Assembly: GCA_964479535.1 (NCBI GenBank)
Contig: CAYZMM010000008.1
Location: forward strand, 77,898-141,897
From: S015-6 sp964479535
GTDB lineage: Bacteria; Desulfobacterota; DSWW01
Reading direction: 5' to 3'
Length of the DNA: 64,000 nucleotides
Numbering within the stretch: the first letter of the stretch is position 1; every line of letters starts with the position of its first letter. Positions 48,503 through 58,153 of the stretch are shown here, in pieces. The position numbers and the translations under genes were made by a program. The notes under the pieces were generated by a model. The model did not search any database. It had not been told where the DNA came from and saw only the letters and a list, made by a program, of their open reading frames with translations.

Positions 48503-51313
48503 TCACGGATCAGAGCTGGAACCCTTTGGCTGACCCATGCGCCAGATCCGGTGCCGAACCTTTTCCGGAAGAATCCCCAGGATCGAGGGCAGAACCACCA
48601 GGGAGCCGAGCAGACAGGATGCCATGGCCAGGGTGAGCAGCGCTCCTACACTGTGGATTCCCTGGTGCCGCGCGATGATGAGGGAGCCGAATCCGGCCAT
48701 GGTGGTGAGCGTGGAGATCGTGATGGCCCGGCCCGTGCTGCTCCCCGCGATCTCGTCCTCCGCGGACCCGGAGCCGAGAAAGTGCCGCACTACATGGATG
48801 CCGTTGTCCACGCCGATGCCCACCAGGAGAGGAATGATCACCAGATTCGCCGGGTTGAAGGCCATGTTCAGGATCTTCATGCCGAGAAGGGTCCACAACC
48901 CCCCGAATACAAGAGGAAGAAGGGTGAGCATCACCAGCACGGGGTGGCGAAAATCCACCATGAGAATCAACACGATCGCACACACGGCATACAGTCCCCC
49001 CTGGATGTAAGCGTCCAGCAGCGATTTCGTGGCATCGTAGTTCTGCACGGCGATCCCGGTTACATCCGGGTCCACCGATGAGAGCTGCTCCACGAAGCGA
49101 CGCTGTGGTCCGAGCTCCCATATATCCTCCTTCGGGTAGATCTGCAGGACGAGCCTTCCGGATGTTCCGATGAACCGCTTCTTGAGGAGTTCCGGCAGTC
49201 CCTCGACCGTGATGGGGACCGGATCCAGGGAAGCCATGATCAGTTCGATCTTCCTGCGAAAGTCGGTGAAGAGCCTCTCCTGGTAGCCGGCCAGGGAGTC
49301 CGCCCATGCCTGCGTGTCTTCTGCCTCGAGCAGACGAAGCACGCGTTCCGTCCGCAGGCTGGCACCGGAGACCGTGTCCGGAGCGGGCAGGCTGCCTGCC
49401 TCGGTCTTCGCCGCCCCGTCCAATTCCTCCTTTTCCTCCTCCCTAAGCTTGAAACGGATCTTTGCGATCCACCTCTTGACGCTCCCGGGTGAGGGAGCGG
49501 GAGGCTGTCTGTCCTGGAGCTCTACTTCTTCGAACAGGGGCGCCAGGTCGAGGATCCGGTTCATTCTCTCCTGAGGATCCACGGGGAGATAGTCGGCAAG
49601 GCTCTCCACCTTGCTCACGAGCGGCAACGCCTCGTATTCGGCCGCCCTTTCCCGCGCCTCCTCCAGAGAGTCAACAAGGACCGCAGCGTAGATGCTTGCG
49701 TTGCCCTGGGCCTCGATGAGCTTCAATTCCCATTCCACCGCCTCCGTACCCTTGGGCTGCAGGTGGAGGAGGTTGTAGTCGAAACGGACCCTGGCCCACG
49801 GAAGGACGGCCGCAACGGCCATGAGTCCCGCAATGGGCACGACCCATCCGGGGTGGCGGGCCGGCCAGCCCACGATCCTCTCCAAACGCGGACGCCCGGA
49901 CCGTTTCCGCAACGCATCCCCTGAGGGCACCCCCTTCTTCCGGTCCAGCCAGAGCAGAAGAACCGGGAGGAGGACCAGCTCGGCTGCGAGACAACAGAGG
50001 ATACCGGAACCCGCAATCCAACCGAACTCCTTGATTCCCCGGAAGGAAGAGAGCCCAAGGGCGAAGAAAGCGGCCGCGGTGGTGATGGCGCCGCTGAAGA
50101 TGGCGCGCCCCACGCGCGTCAGGGTGGTTCCAAGGGCCGCGGAGGGGTCCAGGCCGGCATTCCGCTCCTTCTCGTAGCGAGCCACCAGATGGATGCCGAA
50201 GTCGATTCCCAGCCCCACGAGGATGCTGCCGAATGCCATCGAGAGAATCGTGAGGTGTCCCACCGTCAGGCTGAGCCAGCCGAGGGCCCAGACAACGCCC
50301 AGCAGCAGGGAGAACACCGCAGCCAGCGGCCGCCGGGCCTCACCGAAACCAAGAACGAAGAGTCCGCTCACGAGCAGGAGGGCCAGACCCATGGCCCGGG
50401 TCATGTCCTCGAGACTGCTTCTCATCTCGTCCGAGTTCAGGGCCGGCGTGCCTGTGATGGCGACCTTCACATCCGGAAACCGTGCGGACAGGTCGCGGAT
50501 GTGCTTCCGTATCCGGTCGATGGCAGCGCCTTCCATGTTGAAGCTGCCTTCCACATCCTCGAGATAGGCCATCATGAACAGCCATCCGCGCTCCTCATCG
50601 ATCAGATAGCCGTCCTCGCTCATCCCGCCCGGGTCCTGCATGAATACCCCCCACGGAGAGCGGTAGCGCGGGGCATCGGTCAGCCACGTGTACAGGCTGT
50701 CCATCAGGGAGCTCATGAGGCGCAGATCTTCCGGATCCACCTTGCCCTCGTCCTCCTCGTCTTCGGCGGTCTCCCCGTCGTCCGAGAAGAGTCCCGACAC
50801 GGCTGTCCGGACCAGAGCGCGGCTGATCTGCTCGTTGATCGTTCGCAGGAGGGTCAGCAGGCCCGGCGAGGAGGCGAGTCGCTCCAGCAGGTCCTGATGT
50901 TTCGAGATCTTGTCGTGAAGGTCCCGGATCTCCTCCGGTTCCAGGAAGAGAAGGGCCTGTCGTCTGAAGGTCTCCATGGGGATTCGGTAGAAGACCTCCT
51001 GAATGGCATCCCTCTCCGCCTTCATGCGGGCGCCCAGTTCGGAGGCGAACCGCTTCGCCTGCTCCAGGTCCCTGGAGCGGAGGATCAGGACCACATAGTC
51101 GTCCTTGAATTCCCTCCTGTATTCCCGATACAGGACCGAAGACCTGCTCTCCTGAGAAATCAGTACGTTTCTCTCCGTCCAGAACTCCAGATGACCGCGG
51201 GTATAGGCAAAGCTCACGCCCGCCAGGCAAAGAGCCACGAGCAGAATCCAATAAGGACGGTCGAGGATGAGCCGATGAAGGCGTTCAGCTGCCCAGGCCC
51301 AGTTGATTCGCAT
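48503..51313 (-). CDS. RND/MMPL-family lipid transporter, HpnN-like
   Basis: A 936-residue inner-membrane protein with the RND duplication: an N-terminal helix, a large periplasmic domain, six helices, then the same again. The conserved membrane motifs are VGLGIDFGIHLVARYEKERN and VGIGVDNGIHVVRHFLG. An acidic low-complexity stretch (DDGETAEDEEDEGKVDPEDL) lies in the first periplasmic loop. HpnN and MmpL proteins shuttle hopanoids and other lipids to the outer membrane. With the MlaC/HpnM-like and TolC-like neighbours this suggests an export route for an unusual lipid. No squalene-hopene cyclase is in the window. Confidence 0.86.
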   Translation of the reverse strand: MRINWAWAAERLHRLILDRPYWILLVALCLAGVSFAYTRGHLEFWTERNVLISQESRSSVLYREYRREFKDDYVVLILRSRDLEQAKRFASELGARMKAERDAIQEVFYRIPMETFRRQALLFLEPEEIRDLHDKISKHQDLLERLASSPGLLTLLRTINEQISRALVRTAVSGLFSDDGETAEDEEDEGKVDPEDLRLMSSLMDSLYTWLTDAPRYRSPWGVFMQDPGGMSEDGYLIDEERGWLFMMAYLEDVEGSFNMEGAAIDRIRKHIRDLSARFPDVKVAITGTPALNSDEMRSSLEDMTRAMGLALLLVSGLFVLGFGEARRPLAAVFSLLLGVVWALGWLSLTVGHLTILSMAFGSILVGLGIDFGIHLVARYEKERNAGLDPSAALGTTLTRVGRAIFSGAITTAAAFFALGLSSFRGIKEFGWIAGSGILCCLAAELVLLPVLLLWLDRKKGVPSGDALRKRSGRPRLERIVGWPARHPGWVVPIAGLMAVAAVLPWARVRFDYNLLHLQPKGTEAVEWELKLIEAQGNASIYAAVLVDSLEEARERAAEYEALPLVSKVESLADYLPVDPQERMNRILDLAPLFEEVELQDRQPPAPSPGSVKRWIAKIRFKLREEEKEELDGAAKTEAGSLPAPDTVSGASLRTERVLRLLEAEDTQAWADSLAGYQERLFTDFRRKIELIMASLDPVPITVEGLPELLKKRFIGTSGRLVLQIYPKEDIWELGPQRRFVEQLSSVDPDVTGIAVQNYDATKSLLDAYIQGGLYAVCAIVLILMVDFRHPVLVMLTLLPLVFGGLWTLLGMKILNMAFNPANLVIIPLLVGIGVDNGIHVVRHFLGSGSAEDEIAGSSTGRAITISTLTTMAGFGSLIIARHQGIHSVGALLTLAMASCLLGSLVVLPSILGILPEKVRHRIWRMGQPKGSSSDP

Positions 51314-51321
51314 GGTCTTCC

Positions 51322-51846
51322 TTAAGGCCCGTGGGTGGGCGGTTCAGTCCGGGGGTCTGCAACGCGCGGCTCGTCCGGCACACAGAAATGACCGATGAGG
51401 CCGAACACGATCAGCGCCAGCAGGATGAACAGGGACAGATAGAGAAAGCAGGAGCGCAACGGGCGCCGGACGCGTACGCCCCCCTCCGGATCGGGTACGG
51501 GCGAGGGGGCCCCGCACCAGGGGCAAACCTCGGTCTTCCATCCGACGAGCTTCCCACACGCCGCGCATCTCTTCGTCTGCCCCGGGGTCTCGATGCCCGG
51601 CAGGGCCAGGAGCAGGACAGGAGCCAGGACCGCCGCAAGGATGCCGGAAGCGACCCAGGCCTTCTTGTCGGGGAAGGCGAGGAGGAGCACCAGGAACCCG
51701 AAGAGGGCGGGAAAAAAGGCGGTCAAGCACCACCCTACCGTGTCCCTCCCCCTGCGGCGTGCCAGATCGAAGCTCACGGCCCCCATGAGCATGGCGCCCA
51801 GAAAGGCGATTCCCAGACGGACCAAGAACTGCTGGATTTCCTCCAT
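51322..51846 (-). CDS. Membrane protein with zinc-ribbon
   Basis: About 174 residues. Two N-terminal hydrophobic segments (VRLGIAFLGAMLMGAVSF, CLTAFFPALFGFLVLLLAF), a third (VASGILAAVLAPVLLLALPG), then a zinc-ribbon CAACGKLVGWKTEVCPWCG and one last helix (FLYLSLFILLALIVFGLIG). No family assignment beyond a double-Cys zinc ribbon can be given. ATG at 51846 follows GGAGGGGAACAGG; a longer frame to 51915 exists. It is 8 nt upstream of the RND gene and likely co-transcribed. Confidence 0.72.
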   Translation of the reverse strand: MEEIQQFLVRLGIAFLGAMLMGAVSFDLARRRGRDTVGWCLTAFFPALFGFLVLLLAFPDKKAWVASGILAAVLAPVLLLALPGIETPGQTKRCAACGKLVGWKTEVCPWCGAPSPVPDPEGGVRVRRPLRSCFLYLSLFILLALIVFGLIGHFCVPDEPRVADPRTEPPTHGP

Positions 51847-52039
51847 CCTGTTCCCCTCCAACATCCACGCCGGGTCACGGGAGCACGCCTCTTGCAGCTG
51901 CCCGTGGCCCCCCATGCAACCCGGTCAGGCATTTGTATCGGATGCTGCAGGGACGTGTCAACGTGGCGCGCTTCGGCGCACTTTTGCGGCGCCCCGTTCT
52001 GTGGTATGAGTGTCCTGGAACGAGAGAAGGAGGTCGAAC

Positions 52040-52576
52040 ATGTCTGTATTCGACAAGATGAAGCTCGTGCAGGGTGACATCACCCAGGAGGATGTCGACG
52101 CCATCGTGAATGCAGCCAACAAGAGCCTGCTGGGGGGCGGCGGCGTGGACGGAGCGATCCACCGGGCCGCAGGGCCCGACCTGGTCGAGGAGTGCAGGAC
52201 GCTCGGGGGCTGCGAGACCGGCGACGCAAAGCTGACCAAGGGATACGGTCTCAAGGCCGGTCACGTCGTCCACACGGTCGGCCCCGTCTACGAGACGGGA
52301 AAGAGCGGCGAGCCGGAAAAGCTCGAGAGCTGCTACCGGAGGAGCCTCGAGGTGGCCGTCGAGAACGGGATCAAGACCCTTGCCTTCCCGGCCATCAGCT
52401 GCGGGGTCTACGGTTACCCCATAGGGGAAGCGAGCCGCATCGCCCTGAGCACGGTCGCCGATTTCTGCAGGTCCCATCCGGAGATCGAAGAAGTCCGCTT
52501 CGTCCTCTTTGGCGACAAGGATCTCGCAGCCTACCGGGAGGCCTTCGAAGAGCTGAAGAAAAAGGCAGACCGCTGA
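52040..52576 (+). CDS. Macro domain protein, O-acetyl-ADP-ribose deacetylase type
   Basis: A 178-residue single macro domain: LVQGDITQEDVDAIVNAANKSLLGGGGVDGAIHRAAG with the ADP-ribose-binding NAAN and GGGGVDGAI loops, then AFPAISCGVYGYPIGEASRIAL with the second phosphate loop. It matches YmdB/MacroD-type enzymes that remove ADP-ribose or acetyl groups. ATG follows AAGGAGGTCGAAC. It is divergent from the zinc-ribbon gene. Confidence 0.93.
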   Translation: MSVFDKMKLVQGDITQEDVDAIVNAANKSLLGGGGVDGAIHRAAGPDLVEECRTLGGCETGDAKLTKGYGLKAGHVVHTVGPVYETGKSGEPEKLESCYRRSLEVAVENGIKTLAFPAISCGVYGYPIGEASRIALSTVADFCRSHPEIEEVRFVLFGDKDLAAYREAFEELKKKADR

Positions 52577-53281
52577 TCAGGGCACGAAACGGTAACCCCT
52601 TGCCCTGACCGAAAGGATGTGCTCGGGCGAGGCGGGATCCTTCTCGAAGTAGGTCCGCAGGCGCCGCATGAAATTGTCCACGGTCCGTGTCTCCACACCC
52701 GGCCCGTATCCCCACACCTCCCGGAGCATCTCCTCCCGGGAGACGGTCTCCGGCGACCTTTCCACCAGGAACCTGAGGATCGAGGCCTCCTTCTCGGTAA
52801 GTCTCCTCTGCCCGTGCGGCCCCATGGCGCTCTGGTCCCGGAAGTCGATCCAGCAGCCGTCCCCGAATGCGTATCGATCCCCCTCACCCGGAACGCTCCG
52901 GTACCAGCTGCTTCTTCTGAGCATTCCCCGGATGCGCAGGAGAAGCTCCTGGAGATGGAAGGGCTTGGTCAGGTAGTCGTCCGCCCCGCACTCGAGACCC
53001 TTGACCCGGTCCTCATCCATGGCCCTGGCCGTCAGCATGAGGATCGGAACGCGCGGGTCGCGGATCCGGATCTGTCGGGCGACCTCGAATCCGTCCAGAA
53101 GGGGAAGCATGAGGTCGAGCACGATCAGGCTCCAGGGACCCTCCACGAAGCGCTCCAGCGCTTCCTGGCCGTCCCGGGCGAGCTCGGTCTCGTAACCCTC
53201 TGCCGCCAGGTTGTAGAGCAGACCCTCGGCCAGGTGCCTCTCGTCCTCGACCAACAGAATTCTCACCTTAGAGGATTTCAT
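52577..53281 (-). CDS. OmpR/PhoB-family response regulator
   Basis: A 234-residue regulator. The receiver domain has acidic pocket residues in LLVEDERHLAEGL, the phosphorylation Asp in LIVLDLMLPLLDGFE, Thr/Ala in LMLTARAMDED and Lys in YLTKPFHLQELL. The winged-helix domain ends TVDNFMRRLRTYFEKDPASP then HILSVRARGYRFVP. It pairs with the kinase gene just upstream (4-nt overlap). Its 3' end abuts the convergent macro-domain gene with no gap. Confidence 0.94.
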   Translation of the reverse strand: MKSSKVRILLVEDERHLAEGLLYNLAAEGYETELARDGQEALERFVEGPWSLIVLDLMLPLLDGFEVARQIRIRDPRVPILMLTARAMDEDRVKGLECGADDYLTKPFHLQELLLRIRGMLRRSSWYRSVPGEGDRYAFGDGCWIDFRDQSAMGPHGQRRLTEKEASILRFLVERSPETVSREEMLREVWGYGPGVETRTVDNFMRRLRTYFEKDPASPEHILSVRARGYRFVP

Positions 53282-54285
53282 GCTCTCCTGAAGGGCAGCA
53301 CGGAAAGAAGATCCCGGGTCCGGAGGCGCGAGGAGCGGGGCCCGCTCACAGGAAGATCCAGCACGAAGATCGACCCCTCCCCTTGTTTTCCTTCACTGCG
53401 GACCGAGACATTGCCGCCATGTGCGGAAACCACGTTCTTGACGATGAACAGCCCCAGGCCGGTTCCGTTGACGGTTCGTGTCATCTCCTTTCCCACACGG
53501 TGAAACATCCGGAACACCCTCTTCTGTGCACGTCTGGGGATCCCGACGCCGCGGTCCTCGAAGGCCAGCCGGTATCGCCCTCCGGTCTCCTTCAGGGAAA
53601 CCCGGAGCCAGAAGCCGGACGGGGAGTAGCGGATCGCATTCTCGATCAGGTTGTCCATCGCGATCTTCAGGTTCTCCCAGTCGCAACGAACGGATACGCC
53701 CGGGTCGATGTCAGTGAGCAACTGCTCCTCCTGCCAGCCGTGCTTGGCGCACCTCTCCTCCAGGTATTCGGCGAGCCTTTCGCTCAGCGGGACCCAGGCA
53801 AAGGCGTAGTCGATCTTGAATCGCTGAATCCTGGAAACCCAGAGGATGTTCTGTATCAGGGTGGAGAGCCTCTCGGTCTCCTCCTGCATTCTGCCGAGGA
53901 ATTCCCGCCGAAGCCCTTCCTCCGGATCCCGGATCACCAGGGTTTCGAGGTAGAGCTGGATCGAAGCCAGCGGAGACTTCAGTTCGTGGGTCACGCTCGA
54001 GATGAAGTTCTGGTGAACCAGATTCAGCGCCGCCTGCTTCCGGTACGTGATGTAGATCGCGATGATTCCGAGGAGCAGGAACAGCATGAGAATCCCCGCA
54101 CCGAACAGGGCCACCCATGGCGACCCCAACCCTCCCGGCCCGAAGGGGAGCCGCAGGGAGATGCGCTGGATGATCTGATAGTTCTTGATCGAATAGTAGA
54201 CCCAGAGGGCCACGAGGCCGACCCAGGCGACGTTGACCAGTACGAAGAGAACGAGAGAAGAGCGCGATCCAAATCCTTTCCGCAC
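53278..54285 (-). CDS. Sensor histidine kinase
   Basis: A 335-residue kinase with two membrane segments (LVLFVLVNVAWVGLVALWVYY and VALFGAGILMLFLLLGIIAIYI) flanking a short periplasmic loop, so the input is likely membrane- or envelope-related. The H box is SSVTHELKSPLASIQLYLE (phospho-His). N, G1 and G2 boxes: DNLIENAIRYSPSG, FEDRGVGIP and GTGLGLFIVKNVVSAHGG. It overlaps the response regulator by 4 nt. Targets are unknown. Confidence 0.94.
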   Translation of the reverse strand: MRKGFGSRSSLVLFVLVNVAWVGLVALWVYYSIKNYQIIQRISLRLPFGPGGLGSPWVALFGAGILMLFLLLGIIAIYITYRKQAALNLVHQNFISSVTHELKSPLASIQLYLETLVIRDPEEGLRREFLGRMQEETERLSTLIQNILWVSRIQRFKIDYAFAWVPLSERLAEYLEERCAKHGWQEEQLLTDIDPGVSVRCDWENLKIAMDNLIENAIRYSPSGFWLRVSLKETGGRYRLAFEDRGVGIPRRAQKRVFRMFHRVGKEMTRTVNGTGLGLFIVKNVVSAHGGNVSVRSEGKQGEGSIFVLDLPVSGPRSSRLRTRDLLSVLPFRRA

Positions 54286-54370
54286 CGGTTCCCTCCGTTC
54301 GGCTCGTCCGTGACCTACCGTTGAACCATTCTACGCAGAAACCGGGAACAGGGTAAAGGGAGTGTGCGGG

Positions 54371-56098
54371 CTAACGCAGCGGGAACGGGCCCTCCTCGTA
54401 TTCGGCGGCCACAAGGAGGCCTCGAATCGAATCGATCTTCGGTCTCACGTACCGCCGGCAATAAGGCAGGAACTCCTGGGGGAGCGTATCCAGGCTCTTC
54501 CGCAGCCAGCCCATGAACTCCTCTGCAGACGCCCTCAACGGCTCCGTTGTTTGTGAGATCTCCCGGCTCAGGTTCTGCACCCGTTGCCCCCACTCCGTAC
54601 AGAGCCGCTGGTAACGATGGTCGACCTCCAGGGACCAGGCATCCAGGACCCTGAGCCGCCTTCGGTGTCCCCGAACCTGGCGTCGGATCCAGAGGGTGAG
54701 CAGGCGGCCCATGATCCGGATGCGGGCGTTGTCGAGCCGTTCCCTCGGCGCGCTGAAAAGATGGCGAAGGGCCTCCTTCCACGAGTAGAATTCGAGATGG
54801 GAACGGAACACCTCCTCCTGAAGCACGTGGGGTGTCAGCCCGGCCGGCCGGATCACCACGTGGTGGGCGTCGTAGAGGTGCCACTCCCGGCTGAGCACCT
54901 TTCCGTCCTCCAGATAACGGTCCGTCATGGGGGTGCCGGGGAGGGTGGTCAAGGCGAAGAACTGGGCTGTGCTCATCCGCGTGGCCTTGGCGAATGCGAC
55001 GGTTTCCCGGATCGTTCCGACCGTATCCGCATCCGATCCCATGACGAACATCCCGTGAATGGAAAGCCCCGCCTCATGAAACCGCCGGATGGCTTCCTCG
55101 TTCTCCTCCCGGCTCGTCTTCTTGTTGAAGAGATCGAGCGTCTCCTGGTGAATCGACTCGAATCCCACGTAGACCTTGCCGCAGCCCGCCCTTTTCATCA
55201 GGGAGAGGAGCTCCTTGTCCCGGGCCGCCTCGACCCTGACCTGCGCACCCCATCGGGGCATGCGGATTCCTTTCTCCAGGACCCTCTCCAGAATCGCCTT
55301 GGTTCGAGCCGGACGGGCGTTGAAGTTGTCATCGCCGAAGAAGATGATCTTGCGGGTCTGACGGAGGGTGTGCTCGATCAACTCCACGGCCCGTTCCACA
55401 TCGAGGAACCGATACCCGCACCCGAACTGGCTGATCACGGCACAGAATTCACACTGGAAGGGGCAGCCCCGGGAGGTGACGATCACGCTGTTGTCGATCC
55501 CTCGACGAACCTCGGCCTTGTAGACCGGAAGAGGGAGCGCGGAAAGCGCCTCGCTGGTCAGGAACGGCCGGTCCGGATTGTGATGAATCGCTCCGTGCCG
55601 GTCCCTGTACGAGATCCCCCGCACGTCCTCCAGAAAGGGATCCACCCTGTCCTCCGCCAGTCTCTCCATGAGTTCCACGAGCGTCCCATCCCCTTCCCGC
55701 CGGACGACCACGTCCCCGTTCTGGAGCGCCTCTTCCGGCAGGGCCGTAACGTGGGGCCCGCCGAAGACGGTCCAGATTCCCGGGTTCATCTCCCTCAAAC
55801 GCCGCGACAGATCATAGCCGGGCGGCTGGGTCCGCGTGATCGCCGAGATGCCGACCACATCCATGGCCGCCAATTCTCCGAGCTCGGACGGATGAAACAC
55901 GCCCCGATACCGATTGTAGAGGGGATTGTAGGTGGTGACGGATCGAAAGCCCTGCCGGTCCAGGATGGCGGCAAGCAGATCGATGGCCCGGGATGGAAGA
56001 CGTACCATGGAGTAGAGATCCCTCATCCGGGGCCCCCAGAGGGTCCCGTCCTGTGTTGCGTAAGGCTCGACCAGCCCGATGCGCAGGTCCTTCTTCAT
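54371..56098 (-). CDS. B12-binding-domain radical SAM protein
   Basis: About 575 residues. The N-terminal cobalamin-binding domain includes VVGISAITRTQPPGYDLSRR and WTVFGGPHVTALPEEALQNG. The radical SAM core has SRGCPFQCEFCAVISQFGCGYRF (CxxxCxxC), FFGDDNFNARPARTKAIL and VYVGFESIHQETLDLFNKKT. The C-terminal ~180 residues are helical and Arg-rich (RLRVLDAWSLEVDHRYQRL). It resembles lipid- and hopanoid-modifying or unassigned B12 radical SAM proteins; the substrate is unknown. ATG at 56098 follows AGAGGAGCC; a longer frame to 56224 is rejected. Confidence 0.87.
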   Translation of the reverse strand: MKKDLRIGLVEPYATQDGTLWGPRMRDLYSMVRLPSRAIDLLAAILDRQGFRSVTTYNPLYNRYRGVFHPSELGELAAMDVVGISAITRTQPPGYDLSRRLREMNPGIWTVFGGPHVTALPEEALQNGDVVVRREGDGTLVELMERLAEDRVDPFLEDVRGISYRDRHGAIHHNPDRPFLTSEALSALPLPVYKAEVRRGIDNSVIVTSRGCPFQCEFCAVISQFGCGYRFLDVERAVELIEHTLRQTRKIIFFGDDNFNARPARTKAILERVLEKGIRMPRWGAQVRVEAARDKELLSLMKRAGCGKVYVGFESIHQETLDLFNKKTSREENEEAIRRFHEAGLSIHGMFVMGSDADTVGTIRETVAFAKATRMSTAQFFALTTLPGTPMTDRYLEDGKVLSREWHLYDAHHVVIRPAGLTPHVLQEEVFRSHLEFYSWKEALRHLFSAPRERLDNARIRIMGRLLTLWIRRQVRGHRRRLRVLDAWSLEVDHRYQRLCTEWGQRVQNLSREISQTTEPLRASAEEFMGWLRKSLDTLPQEFLPYCRRYVRPKIDSIRGLLVAAEYEEGPFPLR

Positions 56099-56260
56099 GA
56101 TGCAGGCTCCTCTGCGTGTTGAGCGAGGGCCCCTCTGTCGCACTGCAGCCATGCCTGCGGAAGGGGCACACACGCAATGAGATTGAGCGTAACACACCCG
56201 GGTCGGAGCGGGGCAGAGGTTCACTGTAAAAGATTTGTAACAATCGGCTGCAGGGAGGAT

Positions 56261-56815
56261 TCAAGCTCTCAGGGGAGGCTCCGTCTTGTTGGATCGTTCC
56301 AGGACGAAGAAGCTCGGGAAGATCCGGGAGGAGCCAAGGGCGAGGTAGGCCTTTCCGAGGAGCAGATCGGGATTCTGCGGATCCGCTTGAACCAGGTAGT
56401 CCCTGAGAAGGCCGGCCGGGTTCCAGCGCGCGTTGCCGCCGAGTCCGTAATTCAGCAAAAGGGCATTTGGATAGGCACGGTCCACCTCCGAGGGCCGGAC
56501 CCTGTAGGCCAGATAGAAACCGTGTCGCTTCGGGTTCGCTTCGTCCGGCAGGGCGATCCAGGGATCTCCCCGTCGGTTCTGGACGACCACCACGTTGTAC
56601 CCGGAGATCTCGCCTTTCCCCGGGCTCTGGTCCGGCCGGAGAAAGAAGCCCTTCTTGAATTTCTGGAAGCCCAGGATGCGAGTGATCAAGGGAAGGTTGT
56701 ACCCCTTGAACTCGAAATCGACGAGACCCTCCAGCGGCGGGGGAACGCCGTCACGCAGAACGTACTCCAGATCGCGGTCGGAAGCGTTCACGAGAGACAG
56801 AAAACTGTAAGCCAT
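56261..56815 (-). CDS. Conserved protein of unknown function
   Basis: A 184-residue soluble protein without signal peptide or membrane helices. It starts MAYSFLSLVNASDRDLEYVL and contains FKGYNLPLITRILGFQKFKKGFF and NALLLNYGLGGNARWNPAGLLRDYLVQADPQNPDLLLGKAYLAL. The NYGLGGN/RDYLVQ pattern recalls lipocalin-free hypothetical proteins but no family is recognised. ATG at 56815 follows GGAGGAAGTGCC. It lies between a radical SAM gene and a lipoprotein gene on the other strand. Confidence 0.65.
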   Translation of the reverse strand: MAYSFLSLVNASDRDLEYVLRDGVPPPLEGLVDFEFKGYNLPLITRILGFQKFKKGFFLRPDQSPGKGEISGYNVVVVQNRRGDPWIALPDEANPKRHGFYLAYRVRPSEVDRAYPNALLLNYGLGGNARWNPAGLLRDYLVQADPQNPDLLLGKAYLALGSSRIFPSFFVLERSNKTEPPLRA

Positions 56816-57013
56816 GGGCACTTCCTCCATCTGTGGAATGGTCTCTTCCGCGACCGCTTGCCGACCCCCATTTCCGGCATCCCCTACTTGTAGCAGTTTT
56901 TCCCGTGTCCGTTCAAGGAGAGGCCCGGGACGATCGGATGGAAATTGACAGCGTCCGCGGACGCCCATATCCTTCTTCTAGCCCAAAGACTCACGAGAAG
57001 GGACGAAGCCCTT

Positions 57014-58147
57014 ATGGGACTCCGGACATGTACCCAACGACGCCTCCTGACCCTGCTCATGCTGTTTCTCGGGGGGGTGGGGTGTTCCGCCAGGTCGGAC
57101 TACCAGAAGGCCCGTGACCTCGACACACCCGAGGCGTACGAAGCCTTCCTCGAGGAACACCCGAACGATCAGGAGTACTCACGGCAAGCCGAGAGACACC
57201 TGGCGAGACTCGCCTTCGAAGAGGCCAGCAAGCAGGACACCTTCTCCGCCTACACCCGGTTTCTGAGGAGGTATCCGTACAGCCCTTACGCGGCACGGGC
57301 CCAGCAGGCGGCGGAGGCCCTGCGGGCGGAGGAACTCGGCATCAGCCTGTACCGCCGGCAGCCGGCGGACTTCTATGAATGGGTGCGGGACCGGTACCTG
57401 CCCTACCGCATCCTGTTCCGATCATCCAGCCCGGATCCCGCAGGCACTCGCCACACGGAAAGGAAGTGGTATCTGGAAATCCTGCGAAGAGGGCTGTTCA
57501 TTCCGATGGACCCTCACGAAACCTACCGCATATCGCCGGATATGACCGTGTATCTGAGGGAATCGGTCGTCAATCTCTGCGCGAGGGCCCTTGCCCTTGT
57601 GGAGGCGGAGGTGCGCGTACGGGGCGACACGGTCAAGACCTACCGCATCGCGGCCGACCACATAGAGCAGTATCTCCTCTACGAGATCTTCAAGGACCGA
57701 CATCTGTACGACCCGCTCTTTCGCACGCCCCAGGAAGAGATCCGGGCCGTTGAGCGGCGCTTCGAGCGGAAACGAAAGGAGCTTCCTCTGGAGGGCTCCC
57801 TGGCTCTGGAATTCGAGATCACCCAGCAGGCGTCGGAACACGACCAGGAGATGATTCGCGAGTTCGTGGGATTCCTGAGAGGCCTGTCCCTGTTCGAGGA
57901 TTTCCAGGCATATTCACGGGGGCGCCCGTCGGACCGGGTCGTGTCGAGGAGGCTCTACCTCTGGGTAAACCAGGAAACACACGCTCCGGAGGCCTCGAGA
58001 CGCTGGCGCTCGACCGGTTCCTCCGTGGACTGGGGCGCGTGGAACACGAAGTGGATCCTGGAGGACAGAGTGTACTTCTTCAAGAAGATGACCCTGGATC
58101 TGCTGGATCTGCTGAGCGCCCGGGCAGACCGCGGATCGGGATCCTAG
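57014..58147 (+). CDS. Predicted lipoprotein of unknown function
   Basis: About 377 residues. The N-terminus is a lipoprotein signal (hydrophobic LLTLLMLFLGG then VGC), so Cys at about position 24 would be lipidated. The next ~90 residues are TPR-like helices (PEAYEAFLEEHPNDQEYSRQAERHLARLAFEEA), similar to outer-membrane assembly lipoproteins that start with tetratricopeptides. The remainder (ERKWYLEILRRGLFIPMDPHE and onward) matches no family I recognise. ATG at 57014 is chosen because it begins the signal peptide; the frame is open further upstream. Confidence 0.68.
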   Translation: MGLRTCTQRRLLTLLMLFLGGVGCSARSDYQKARDLDTPEAYEAFLEEHPNDQEYSRQAERHLARLAFEEASKQDTFSAYTRFLRRYPYSPYAARAQQAAEALRAEELGISLYRRQPADFYEWVRDRYLPYRILFRSSSPDPAGTRHTERKWYLEILRRGLFIPMDPHETYRISPDMTVYLRESVVNLCARALALVEAEVRVRGDTVKTYRIAADHIEQYLLYEIFKDRHLYDPLFRTPQEEIRAVERRFERKRKELPLEGSLALEFEITQQASEHDQEMIREFVGFLRGLSLFEDFQAYSRGRPSDRVVSRRLYLWVNQETHAPEASRRWRSTGSSVDWGAWNTKWILEDRVYFFKKMTLDLLDLLSARADRGSGS

Positions 58148-58153
58148 CTGAAG

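Noticed and set aside
54584..56122. 512-codon plus-strand open frame opposite the radical-SAM gene
   Set aside because: Mirror frame of a gene with an intact CxxxCxxC motif.
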